This document shows, piece after piece, positions 1 to 7,062 of a stretch of 34,466 bases of DNA. Below the pieces are notes generated by a model that saw only the letters and a list, made by a program, of their open reading frames with translations, made no database searches and was not told the DNA's origin. How positions within the stretch are numbered: the first letter of the stretch is position 1; each line of letters begins with the position of its first letter. Source of the DNA: Gemella sp. (lineage in GTDB: Bacteria; Bacillota; Bacilli; Staphylococcales; Gemellaceae). The DNA is taken from the NCBI GenBank assembly GCA_030529855.1, contig JAUMWC010000019.1:1-34466 (forward strand), in the 5' to 3' direction. The translations under genes were made by a program, and so were the position numbers.

Positions 1-267
1 AATGAAGAAGGAAAAATAGAATTATTACAAAAAGCAAGAGGTGACAAAAAAGCAGCAGCTGCATTTGTTGATTACCTGATGAAACAAGGATACTCTGGTG
101 GACTTGTAAGAATTGCTCATAGAAATAATATTGATCTTGTTAATAAAATTAATGAGGGAATAAGAGAAAAATTTGAAAATGCAAAAATTCAGGTAGATAC
201 CCTTTCAGGCCTATGCTCTTTTTATGCAGAAGACAAAGGAGTAGTTATCGGATACGAAACAGTATAA
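1..267 (+). CDS. DegV-family-like protein, C-terminal part (5' end outside window)
   Basis: The frame is open from base 1 and gives 88 residues before TAA. The visible end contains LVRIAHRNN, then a helix, then GLCSFYAEDKGVVIGYE. An alternating strand-helix-strand layout ending in G-x-x-I-G-Y/F-E resembles the C-terminal lobe of DegV/EDD-fold proteins, including those fused to a DhaL domain. DegV-type proteins (FakB) bind fatty acids for phosphorylation by FakA. The N-terminal lobe and lipid-binding residues are outside the window, so the family is suggested rather than proven. A strong terminator follows at once, so this is the last gene of its transcript. Confidence 0.5.
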   Translation, partial: NEEGKIELLQKARGDKKAAAAFVDYLMKQGYSGGLVRIAHRNNIDLVNKINEGIREKFENAKIQVDTLSGLCSFYAEDKGVVIGYETV

Positions 268-271
268 AAGA

Positions 272-303
272 AATGCTTTATCGAAAGATAGAGCATTTTT
301 TTT
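272..303 (+). terminator. Rho-independent terminator after the DegV-like gene
   Basis: An 11-bp stem (272-282 with 287-297, one G-U pair) closes on a GAAA tetraloop and is followed by a run of T. Confidence 0.9.
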
Positions 304-329
304 GTAATTAAGGAAAAATAGTATATAAT
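302..329 (+). promoter_or_regulatory. Probable promoter of the DUF1002 gene
   Basis: TTGTAA (302-307), a 16-bp spacer and a perfect TATAAT (324-329). The resulting 5' leader is about 80 nt. The -35 partly overlaps the T-tract of the preceding terminator. Confidence 0.55.
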
Positions 330-415
330 ATAGTCACGAAATTGAAAGTGAAGAATGTTTTTAATAATCGTTCAAATAATTATCAAAGAACGAGTAATTA
401 AGAGAGGTATATATT

Positions 416-1312
416 ATGAAAAAAATATTAACATTAAGTATGATTGCATTATTAACTTTACAACAAAATAATGTTGCAGAAGCAAACTGGGAAAAACCAA
501 CACTAGCATACGGAGCAGGACTATCTGCTAGTCAAAAACAAGAAGTAAATGATTTATTAGACACAGACTCAGCAAGTGTTACTCAAAAAATAACAACATC
601 AAAAGATGTAGAAAAATATTTACGAGTAAGTGGAACAAGTGATGCCAACCTTTACTCATCAACATTAGTAACAAAAACTAGTAAAACTGGAGTAGATGTA
701 AATATCAAAACACCATCTAACATTACAAAAATTACAGAAAAACAATACGCTAATGCTGCAATAACAGCAGGAGCAAAGAACGTAACGATAGATGTAGCAT
801 CTCCTATCAAAGTAACAGGGGAATCTGCTTTAACAGGAGTGTATATTGCCTTAGCTGCTAATGGTGAAACATTAGATGTTAAACGTACAGTAGTAGCTCA
901 ACAAGAATTAGAAACAGTTAATGAAATAGCAACTGTAAATAAAAACAAAGAAAACTTTAATGCTGAAACTTTAGATGTAGCAGTGACAGAAATTAAACAA
1001 GAACTAGCTAAACACAAAGGTCAAGCAACAGAAGAAAACGTAAGAAACATAGTAAATGGTGCTTTAGAAAACAATGGACTAACAGATGTAGTAACAAAAG
1101 AACAAATTGATAAATTAGTAACTTTTGCTAAAGCATATCAACAAACAGATGCCATTACATCAGATGAAGTAGCTAAACAATTATCAGCTTTCAAATCAGA
1201 AACAGAAAGCTACATTAAAGAAAATTATGGAGAAAAATTAGAAGAAGCTAAATCAGGAATTTCATCATTCTTCGAATCGATTTGGAAAGCAATAACTAAT
1301 CTATTTGCTTAG
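416..1312 (+). CDS. Secreted DUF1002 family protein
   Basis: The protein has 298 residues and starts after AGAGAGG with 8-nt spacing. Residues 1-24 form a signal peptide (KK, hydrophobic core, AEA before Asn-Trp), so the product is exported. The next segment has DUF1002 hallmarks: YGAGLSASQKQEV, then NITKITEKQYANAAITAGA, then VTIDVASPIKVTGESALTGVYIA. The function of DUF1002 is unknown. The second half is helical and rich in Lys, Glu and Gln. The last 18 residues (GISSFFESIWKAITNLFA) read as an aromatic amphipathic helix, which could touch membranes; that is inference. It is a single-gene unit with its own promoter and terminator. The family call is confident; no function is claimed. Confidence 0.85.
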   Translation: MKKILTLSMIALLTLQQNNVAEANWEKPTLAYGAGLSASQKQEVNDLLDTDSASVTQKITTSKDVEKYLRVSGTSDANLYSSTLVTKTSKTGVDVNIKTPSNITKITEKQYANAAITAGAKNVTIDVASPIKVTGESALTGVYIALAANGETLDVKRTVVAQQELETVNEIATVNKNKENFNAETLDVAVTEIKQELAKHKGQATEENVRNIVNGALENNGLTDVVTKEQIDKLVTFAKAYQQTDAITSDEVAKQLSAFKSETESYIKENYGEKLEEAKSGISSFFESIWKAITNLFA

Positions 1313-1325
1313 GATACTAGATAAC

Positions 1326-1357
1326 AAGTCATATCGATAAGATATGACTTTTTTATT
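1326..1357 (+). terminator. Terminator after the DUF1002 gene
   Basis: A perfect 10-bp stem (1326-1335 with 1341-1350) with loop GATAA, then a T-rich tail. It closely resembles the terminator at 3852-3882 in stem and loop. Confidence 0.9.
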
Positions 1358-1383
1358 TTTTTATAAAAAATTGGAAAAATGTG

Positions 1384-1412
1384 TTGACAAGAAAATCATA
1401 TTTATGTTAAAC
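1384..1412 (+). promoter_or_regulatory. Promoter of the Rrf2 cassette
   Basis: Consensus TTGACA (1384-1389), 17 bp, then TTAAAC (1407-1412), a weak -10. The inverted repeat at 1415-1437 begins just downstream, over the expected start of transcription, so bound repressor would block initiation. Confidence 0.65.
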
Positions 1413-1414
1413 TT

Positions 1415-1437
1415 GTTCTTGTAAGTGATACAAGAAC
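1415..1437 (+). promoter_or_regulatory. Inverted-repeat operator 1 of the Rrf2 regulator
   Basis: GTTCTTGTA, 5 bp, TACAAGAAC: perfect 9-bp arms. It lies between the -10 and the ribosome binding site of the Rrf2 gene, a classic autoregulatory position. A degenerate copy with the same 9-5-9 geometry lies ahead of the next gene (1920-1942). The repeat is seen directly; Rrf2 binding is inferred. Confidence 0.7.
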
Positions 1438-1451
1438 GAAAGGAGTTTCTT

Positions 1452-1892
1452 ATGGATACAAAATTTTCCGTGGCACTGCATATATTAACAATGATTAGTG
1501 AAAGCAAAGAAGTACTAAGTTCTCAATCACTGGCAACTAGTGTGGGGACAAATGCTAGTTATATAAGAAAAGTAATAGCATTATTAAAAAATGCAGGATT
1601 AATTACATCACATCAAGGAAAGTCTGGTTATCAATTAGCCAAGACTACTAAAGAGATGACCTTATTAGAAATTTACTATGCAACTCAAGAAGTGAGTCAT
1701 ATAAGTTTATTCCAAATTCATCAAAATGCAAATGTTGCTTGCCCTGTAGGCAAGCACATAGAAGGGGCTATGTCACCAATCTTTACTAGTGTAGAGAAAA
1801 AATTAGAAGAGCAATTGGCGAATCAAACCTTAGAAAATGTAATAGAAAATCTGTACAAAGATGCAGGAAAAAAGCGTAATCTGGCTAAATAA
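1452..1892 (+). CDS. Rrf2 family transcriptional regulator (single-cysteine, redox-sensor type)
   Basis: This 146-residue winged-helix protein starts MDTKFSVALHILTMI. AAAGGAG at 1439-1445 fixes ATG 1452; an upstream in-frame GTG (1425) lies inside the operator and has no ribosome binding site. Residues about 23-62 form the helix-turn-helix and wing (LATSVGTNASYIRKVIALL, then GKSGYQLAK), as in Rrf2/YwnA proteins. There is one cysteine, Cys97 in ACPVGKH. The three-cysteine cluster that ligates Fe-S in IscR and NsrR is absent. Rrf2 proteins with a lone cysteine near this position (HypR/YwnA type) sense oxidants or electrophiles by thiol chemistry. The two following genes encode an MDR oxidoreductase and a hydrolase, which fits that role. 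Predicted role: repressor of its own operon. Confidence 0.88.
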   Translation: MDTKFSVALHILTMISESKEVLSSQSLATSVGTNASYIRKVIALLKNAGLITSHQGKSGYQLAKTTKEMTLLEIYYATQEVSHISLFQIHQNANVACPVGKHIEGAMSPIFTSVEKKLEEQLANQTLENVIENLYKDAGKKRNLAK

Positions 1893-1901
1893 AAGCCAGA
1901 T
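1879..1901 (+). terminator. Weak hairpin at the end of the Rrf2 gene (possible attenuator)
   Basis: ATCTGGCT (1879-1886) pairs with AGCCAGAT (1894-1901); the Rrf2 stop codon sits in the loop. Only a short ACTTTT follows, so termination would be partial at best. It may lower expression of the downstream oxidoreductase or protect an mRNA end. Confidence 0.4.
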
Positions 1902-1919
1902 ACTTTTAAAAATAAACTT

Positions 1920-1942
1920 ATACTTGAATCAAATACAAGTAC
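1920..1942 (+). promoter_or_regulatory. Inverted-repeat operator 2, ahead of the MDR oxidoreductase
   Basis: ATACTTGAA, 5 bp, TACAAGTAC. The right arm matches operator 1 at 8 of 9 bases and the left arm at 6 of 9, with the same 9-5-9 layout; 7 of 9 arm positions are self-complementary. A possible -10 (TATACT, 1919-1924) overlaps it, although no good -35 is visible. Probably a second site for the Rrf2 regulator. Confidence 0.5.
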
Positions 1943-1980
1943 ATAAAAAGAAAAACAAATTAAGAAAGAGAGTAATAAAA

Positions 1981-2982
1981 ATGAGAGTAGCACAACACAC
2001 AAAATATAACAAAAACAATATTAAATTAACATTAGCAGTAGCAGATAAACCACAACTTAAGTCAGGACAAGTACTAGTTAAGGTAAAAGCAGCTGGAGTA
2101 AATCCATTAGACAATATGATTTCACGTGGTGAAGTTAAAATGATAACACCTTACAAATTACCACAAACAGCAGGGAATGAAGTAGTTGGTATAGTAGAAG
2201 AAGTGCCTTCTAATGTAAAAAACTTCGTAAAAGGAGATAGAGTTTTCGGGCGTTTACCACTAGATAATATCGGAGCATTTGCAGAATATGTTGTAGTAGA
2301 TGCAGATGCATTAGCTAAAGTTCCAGATTATCTATCAGATGTAGAAGCTGCAGCAGTGCCATTAACAGCTTTAACTATTATGCAATCATTAGATTTAATG
2401 GGAGCAGAGGCAGGAAAAACTATCTTCATCTCAGGTGGAACTGGTGGAGTTGGAGGTATGGCAATACCTATCGCAAAAGCTAAAGGTCTAACAGTAATAA
2501 CAAATGGATCTGGAGACAATGCAGAGCGTGTATTAGCCTTAGGAGCTGACCGTTTTATCGACTATAAGAAAGAAGATTATACAAAAACAATTAGTGGAGT
2601 TGATTATGTTTTAGATACACTTGGGGGAGCAGAAACTGAGAAACAAATGTCTATTATGAAAAAAGGGGGACACCTAGTGTCATTAAGAGCTATGCCTAAT
2701 GGTTCTTTTGCAAAACGTATGAACTTGCCAAAATGGAAACAATTTTTATTCGGTTTAGTAGGAAGAAAATTTGATAAAATGGCGAATAAATATGGAGTAA
2801 ACTATGACTTCATTTTCGTTGAAAGTAACGGTAGACAACTACAAGAAGTAGCAGATATATTTAGCAAATTAGAAATCAAACCATCAATAGACACAGTTTT
2901 CCCATTTGAAGAAGTAAATGCAGCCTTAGATAAAGTAGCTAATGGTCGCTCAAAAGGAAAAACAGTTTTAAGTTTTGAGTAA
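1981..2982 (+). CDS. MDR superfamily NAD(P)H-dependent oxidoreductase (quinone oxidoreductase-like)
   Basis: The protein has 333 residues. GAAAGAGAG 8 nt upstream supports ATG 1981; the frame is open further upstream, but through the Rrf2 gene and without a ribosome binding site. The N-terminal GroES-like domain has LKSGQVLVKVKAAGVNPLD and GNEVVGIVEEV. The Rossmann domain carries FISGGTGGVGGMAIPIAKAKG, the cofactor-binding loop of zinc-free quinone reductases. The zinc-ligand cysteines of true alcohol dehydrogenases are missing. Such enzymes reduce quinones, enones and related electrophiles. It is second in the Rrf2 cassette and 20 bp ahead of the hydrolase gene, so it is probably co-expressed. 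The substrate cannot be told from sequence. Confidence 0.9.
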   Translation: MRVAQHTKYNKNNIKLTLAVADKPQLKSGQVLVKVKAAGVNPLDNMISRGEVKMITPYKLPQTAGNEVVGIVEEVPSNVKNFVKGDRVFGRLPLDNIGAFAEYVVVDADALAKVPDYLSDVEAAAVPLTALTIMQSLDLMGAEAGKTIFISGGTGGVGGMAIPIAKAKGLTVITNGSGDNAERVLALGADRFIDYKKEDYTKTISGVDYVLDTLGGAETEKQMSIMKKGGHLVSLRAMPNGSFAKRMNLPKWKQFLFGLVGRKFDKMANKYGVNYDFIFVESNGRQLQEVADIFSKLEIKPSIDTVFPFEEVNAALDKVANGRSKGKTVLSFE

Positions 2983-3002
2983 GAGAATTTTAGGAGAAAA
3001 AT

Positions 3003-3839
3003 ATGACCTATATCACAACCAAAAATCAATATATATTAGTAAATGGAAATAAAATAGCATTCAGAGAATTAGGAAAAGGGAAATCGGAGATGCCGCTTGT
3101 TATGCTTGTGCACTTAGCGGCAACTTTAGATAACTGGGATCCAAAACTTCTTGATAATCTAGCAGAAAAACAGCATGTAATAGTATTAGACTTGCCAGGA
3201 GTTGGAGCAAGTCAAGGTAAGGTTGCAGATACAATTCCAGGAATGGCAGAGCAAACTATCTCTATTATAAAAGACCTTGGATATAATCGTATTAATCTTT
3301 TAGGGTTGTCTATGGGAGGAATGATTGCCCAAGAAATAATTCGTTTAGAAAATGATTTGGTAAATCGCTTGATCCTAGCTGGAACAGGACCACGTGGTGG
3401 AAAAGAAATAGACAAAGTAACAGGAAAAACATTCCGTTATATGCTGAAGGCAGGAATTGAGAGAATAGATCCTAAGAGATATATTTTCTATAACCATGAC
3501 GAAGAAGGGAAGCGTGTTGCTGAGGAAGTCCTAGGACGTATGGACGCAAGAGAAGAAAAATATAAAGATAAAGCTATGAATGTACCTGGATTTTTAGTAC
3601 AATTAAAAGCTATAAAACGCTGGGGAAGAGCACCACAAGATGATTTAACCTTTATAACACAACCTACTTTAATAGTAAATGGAGACAAAGACATGCAAGT
3701 ACCAACAGAGAACTCTTATGACATGCATGAAAAAATTAAAGATAGTAAATTAATAATTTATCCAAAAGCAGGACATGGTTCGATCTTCCAAAATGCTGAT
3801 GAATTTGCTAAGGAAGTAATATCATTTCTAGCTGAGTAA
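3003..3839 (+). CDS. Alpha/beta hydrolase fold protein
   Basis: This 278-residue protein starts 6 nt after AGGAG. It has the canonical hydrolase-fold order: MLVHLAATLDNWDP (oxyanion-hole strand and loop), VIVLDLPGVGAS, the nucleophile elbow GLSMGG with Ser103, a cap region, NGDKDMQVP with the acid (Asp228 or Asp230), and KAGHG with His258. The normal HG dipeptide before the oxyanion loop is replaced by VHLAAT, a mild deviation. No signal peptide is seen, so it is cytoplasmic. It ends the Rrf2 cassette. Hydrolases of this kind often sit beside MDR reductases in thiol- or quinone-stress operons. The substrate is unknown; esterase, C-C hydrolase or haloperoxidase-like activity are all possible. 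Confidence 0.88.
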   Translation: MTYITTKNQYILVNGNKIAFRELGKGKSEMPLVMLVHLAATLDNWDPKLLDNLAEKQHVIVLDLPGVGASQGKVADTIPGMAEQTISIIKDLGYNRINLLGLSMGGMIAQEIIRLENDLVNRLILAGTGPRGGKEIDKVTGKTFRYMLKAGIERIDPKRYIFYNHDEEGKRVAEEVLGRMDAREEKYKDKAMNVPGFLVQLKAIKRWGRAPQDDLTFITQPTLIVNGDKDMQVPTENSYDMHEKIKDSKLIIYPKAGHGSIFQNADEFAKEVISFLAE

Positions 3840-3851
3840 TAGTTTAAATTG

Positions 3852-3882
3852 AAAAAGCCATATCAATAAGATATGGCTTTTT
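3852..3882 (+). terminator. Terminator of the Rrf2 cassette
   Basis: A perfect 13-bp A/T-flanked stem (3852-3864 with 3870-3882) with loop AATAA. It closely resembles the terminator at 1326-1357 that precedes the cassette. Confidence 0.92.
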
Positions 3883-3911
3883 ATATTATTCCAAAAGACT
3901 TGAATTATTTA

Positions 3912-3920
3912 TGGTATAAT
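3912..3920 (+). promoter_or_regulatory. Extended -10 promoter of the HEXXH gene
   Basis: TGGTATAAT is a perfect extended -10 (TGnTATAAT). No good -35 is seen at 17 bp. Confidence 0.6.
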
Positions 3921-3955
3921 AGAAATAATTAAAAGTTGTAGCTAAGGAGAGAGTT

Positions 3956-4807
3956 ATGGTAAATGAAATAGAATTTATTAATCTTAAAAATAAATTTCTA
4001 GATTTTTATGAAGAGTCTACAAAAGTAGATTCTATACAGGACAAGTTCAATATTTGGAAAGAAAAATATAATTTTGCTGCTATCCCACCGACAGAAGAAG
4101 GACAAAAAATTGCTTTCAATATGTTTGAGAAGTCATATGGAAAATATGAAAAGTGTATAGATAAAATTAAATCTTTTGAAGTAGATGAAGAAAAAGTAAA
4201 TAGAATTTTAGAAAAAGTAAAAGAAACACTAAATTGCAGCGAAAGTGTAGACTTAAGTGTAATATATTTTGTAGGATTTTTTGAAGGTAATGCTTTCGTA
4301 GCACCTAGTGGTAATAAATTAGCCTTATGTTTACCAATAGAAAATGACAATAGTGAGTTATATGATGAAATGATATTGGCTCACGAGCTAACGCATATTG
4401 TTCATTATAAAGTTCAAAAATCAGAAGCTACTTGGCTTAGACCTTTATCATTTCTTCTCTTAGAAGAAGGTCTAGCGATGAGAGTTAGTAAAGAAGTAGT
4501 TCCTGGTATGACAGAATATCAATATGTTTCTAGTAAAGAAGAATGGTGGAATGAGTGTGAGGAAGAATCTTCAAAAATAATTGAAGGGCTGTTACCTTAT
4601 GTAAAAGAAGAAATATCAGAAATTTTATTTAAATTCACTATGGGTGCAGGAACTACAAATCGTGAAAGGGAAGCCTATTATGTAGCTTGGAATTTATTTG
4701 ATAAATTGTTAGAACAAGGATTTAGTCTTGAAGAATTAGCTAGAATTTCTAAGGAAGCTTCCAAAGAATTTGTTGAAAAACAAGTAAAGTTACTTATTGA
4801 GAAATAA
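3956..4807 (+). CDS. Putative zinc metalloprotease with HEXXH motif (DUF2268-like)
   Basis: The protein has 283 residues and starts after AAGGAGAG. It has no signal peptide or membrane segment, so it is cytoplasmic. The core is ILAHELTHIVHY (His143, Glu144, His147). About 23 residues later comes LLLEEGLAMRVSKE (Glu170/Glu171), the expected third zinc ligand of a gluzincin. HExxH followed by E-G-L-A is the pattern of DUF2268-type predicted Zn proteases (COG5504). The N-terminal 100 residues are helical and charged. The HAD phosphatase gene lies 24 bp downstream with its own ribosome binding site, so the two are probably co-transcribed. Substrate unknown. The metal site is clear; the exact family is less so. 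Confidence 0.75.
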   Translation: MVNEIEFINLKNKFLDFYEESTKVDSIQDKFNIWKEKYNFAAIPPTEEGQKIAFNMFEKSYGKYEKCIDKIKSFEVDEEKVNRILEKVKETLNCSESVDLSVIYFVGFFEGNAFVAPSGNKLALCLPIENDNSELYDEMILAHELTHIVHYKVQKSEATWLRPLSFLLLEEGLAMRVSKEVVPGMTEYQYVSSKEEWWNECEEESSKIIEGLLPYVKEEISEILFKFTMGAGTTNREREAYYVAWNLFDKLLEQGFSLEELARISKEASKEFVEKQVKLLIEK

Positions 4808-4831
4808 AATTATATCAGAGGAGAAACAAAA

Positions 4832-5641
4832 ATGTATAAAGTAGTAGTAACAGACATAGACGATACACTTTTAGATAGTAATGGACAATTAAGTCCTAAA
4901 ACCAAAGAAGTGATAGCTAAATGTAAAGAGAATGATATTAAAGTAATCCTAGCATCAGGTAGGCCCGATTTTGGTATGATGCACCTTGTTAAGGAATTAG
5001 GATTAGATGAGTATGATAACTATTTATTATCTTACAACGGAGCTAAGTTATCTAACCTTGCAACAGGAGAAGTTGTTTATGATAAGATGCTGGAAGTTGA
5101 TAGGATTAAATATTTAATTTCTAAGTCGCAAGAATATGGACTAGACATCCTAACTTACCAAGGAGATGTAGTATTAACTAATAAAGAAAATCCATACGCA
5201 GAGTGGGAAGCAAATGCCTTAAGAGTAGACCTAAAAGTAGAAGAAAATCTAGTAGACTTAATTAAAGAAAAAGCAGCCAAAGTTATTATGTTAGATGATC
5301 CAGAAACAGCAAAAGAAGCTAAAGAAAAAGTAAATTCTGACATTGGTCACGAATATGAAGTTGCTATGTCAAAACCATTCTTTATAGAAGTAAATGACAA
5401 GGGTATTTCTAAAGGAGCAGCCTTAGACTTCTTATGTAAAAAACTAGGGATTGATAAATCAGAAATGATTGCCTTAGGTGATGGTTTGAACGATTTATCG
5501 ATGATTGAATTTGCAGGATTGGGAGTAGCTATGGGGAATGCTGGAGACTTAGTTAAATCAAAAGCGGATTTCATTAGTAAAACAAATGATGAAGATGGAT
5601 TTGCTTATGCTATTGAAGAGTTTGTGTTAAACAAACTGTAA
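4832..5641 (+). CDS. HAD superfamily Cof-type (IIB) phosphatase
   Basis: This 269-residue protein has AGAGGAG 8 nt before its ATG. HAD motif I is VVTDIDDTLLD (nucleophile Asp7 and acid Asp9), motif II is ILASGRP, and the last motif is ALGDGLNDLSMIEFAGLGVAMGNA. The size and the C2B cap between motifs II and III place it with Cof/YidA-like sugar-phosphate or flavin-phosphate phosphatases. These cytoplasmic, Mg-dependent enzymes are promiscuous, so a substrate is not assigned. It follows the HEXXH gene closely. No terminator is visible between it and the murC promoter. Confidence 0.92.
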   Translation: MYKVVVTDIDDTLLDSNGQLSPKTKEVIAKCKENDIKVILASGRPDFGMMHLVKELGLDEYDNYLLSYNGAKLSNLATGEVVYDKMLEVDRIKYLISKSQEYGLDILTYQGDVVLTNKENPYAEWEANALRVDLKVEENLVDLIKEKAAKVIMLDDPETAKEAKEKVNSDIGHEYEVAMSKPFFIEVNDKGISKGAALDFLCKKLGIDKSEMIALGDGLNDLSMIEFAGLGVAMGNAGDLVKSKADFISKTNDEDGFAYAIEEFVLNKL

Positions 5642-5664
5642 TACAATAGTAATGGTTCCTAATC

Positions 5665-5693
5665 TTGAAAAATAATGAAATTTAATGTAAAAT
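5665..5693 (+). promoter_or_regulatory. Promoter of murC-DUF948
   Basis: TTGAAA (5665-5670), exactly 17 bp, TAAAAT (5688-5693). Confidence 0.7.
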
Positions 5694-5736
5694 ATAAATG
5701 CTATATAATAAAAAAATTATAGGTTAGGAGATAATC

Positions 5737-7050
5737 GTGAAAAAATTTCATTTTATAGGAATTAAAGGGTCTGGTATGAGTGCTCTTGCTCAAGTTCTAC
5801 ATGATTTAGGACACTATGTGCAAGGTTCAGATGTGGACACTTATTTCTTTACACAAAAAAAATTAGAAGATAGAAATATAAAAATATTGTCACACTCAGT
5901 AGATAATTTAGAAGAAGGTCTTACTGTAATTTTAGGAAATGCTTTTAATAGCGAACACGAAGAGTATATTAGAGCTAAAGAATTAGGACTAGATATTTAT
6001 ACATATAGTGAATATTTAGGTATTCTTTCGAAAGAAATCACTTCTATAGCAGTAACTGGTGCTCATGGAAAGACAACTACGACAACTATGGCAACAACAG
6101 TATTCAAAGATAATATTGATACTGCATATTTAATTGGGGATGGTTCAGGTTTCTCTCTTAAAGATCCAGATATGTTTGTATTTGAAGCTTGTGAGTACAA
6201 GAGACACTTCTTACACTACAAGCCAAATTATGCAATTGTTACAAATGTGGATTTTGACCACCCAGATTACTTTAAAGATGAAAATGATATGTTGGAAGCT
6301 TTCCAATCATTTGCTGACCAAGTAAGAGAAGCGGTAGTATTTTGTGGGGATGATAGATTAGCGTCTAAGTTAACATCAAAATCAGCTAAGTTAGTTTCTT
6401 ATGGATTTAATGATGGGAATGACTACCAAATTAAGAATTTAAAATCTGACGCTTCAGGATCAAATTTTGATATCTACAAAGGTAGTGAATTATTAGGTAA
6501 TTTCCAAATGCCTATCTTTGGATTGCACGAAGTATCGAACGCGGCAGCAGTTTTAGCAGTAGGAGATCTAGTAGGTCTTAAAGCAGAAGATATGAGAAAA
6601 TCTGTTTTAGGTTACCAAAAAGCAGCTAGAAGATATACAGAGTACACTCACGGAAGCAATATTATCGTAGATGATTATGCTCACCATCCAAGAGAGATTG
6701 TAGCTACACTAGATACGACAAGAAGAAAGTATGCAGACAAAGAAGTAGTTGCTATTTTCCAACCGCATACATTTACAAGAACAGAAGCTCTTTTAGAGGA
6801 TTTTGCAGAAGCCTTAGAAGGTGCAGATAAAATCTATCTATATCCAATTTTTGGATCTGCAAGAGAAGATAAAGGTAATGTAAGTATTGAAGATTTAGCG
6901 AAAGCTATAAATAAACCTGTTGAAATAATCACAGGAAAAGAAAACTTTGAAGAGTTATCGAAAATTGAAAATTCTGTAATGCTATTTATGGGAGCTGGAG
7001 ATATTAACAAATATCAAAAAGAATTTTTAGATTATTTAGAAGTTAAATAG
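5737..7050 (+). CDS. murC: UDP-N-acetylmuramate--L-alanine ligase
   Basis: MurC adds L-alanine to UDP-MurNAc, the first peptide step of peptidoglycan synthesis in the cytoplasm. The protein has 437 residues, normal for the family. The start is GTG, fixed by AGGAG 6 nt upstream. Domain order: N-terminal UDP-binding Rossmann motif GIKGSGMSALAQVLHDLGH, central ATPase P-loop TGAHGKTTTTT (about residues 108-117), substrate and metal region EACEYKRHF and TNVDFDHPDYF, and the C-terminal ligase domain with DDYAHHPREI and FQPHTFTRTEALL. The DUF948 gene begins 12 bp later, an arrangement like murC-ytxG in Bacillus. Confidence 0.97.
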   Translation: MKKFHFIGIKGSGMSALAQVLHDLGHYVQGSDVDTYFFTQKKLEDRNIKILSHSVDNLEEGLTVILGNAFNSEHEEYIRAKELGLDIYTYSEYLGILSKEITSIAVTGAHGKTTTTTMATTVFKDNIDTAYLIGDGSGFSLKDPDMFVFEACEYKRHFLHYKPNYAIVTNVDFDHPDYFKDENDMLEAFQSFADQVREAVVFCGDDRLASKLTSKSAKLVSYGFNDGNDYQIKNLKSDASGSNFDIYKGSELLGNFQMPIFGLHEVSNAAAVLAVGDLVGLKAEDMRKSVLGYQKAARRYTEYTHGSNIIVDDYAHHPREIVATLDTTRRKYADKEVVAIFQPHTFTRTEALLEDFAEALEGADKIYLYPIFGSAREDKGNVSIEDLAKAINKPVEIITGKENFEELSKIENSVMLFMGAGDINKYQKEFLDYLEVK

Positions 7051-7062
7051 GAGGATAGATTT

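Noticed and set aside
1425..1451. GTG start for the Rrf2 gene
   Set aside because: It lies in the operator spacer with no ribosome binding site; AAAGGAG and ATG 1452 are better.
1861..1980. Longer N-terminus for the MDR oxidoreductase
   Set aside because: The extra 40 residues would overlap the Rrf2 gene and operator 2 and do not resemble the family; GAAAGAGAG supports ATG 1981.
4006..4350. 114-codon minus-strand frame within the HEXXH gene
   Set aside because: No ribosome binding site or promoter, composition of an antisense shadow, and the plus-strand protein has a full zinc site.
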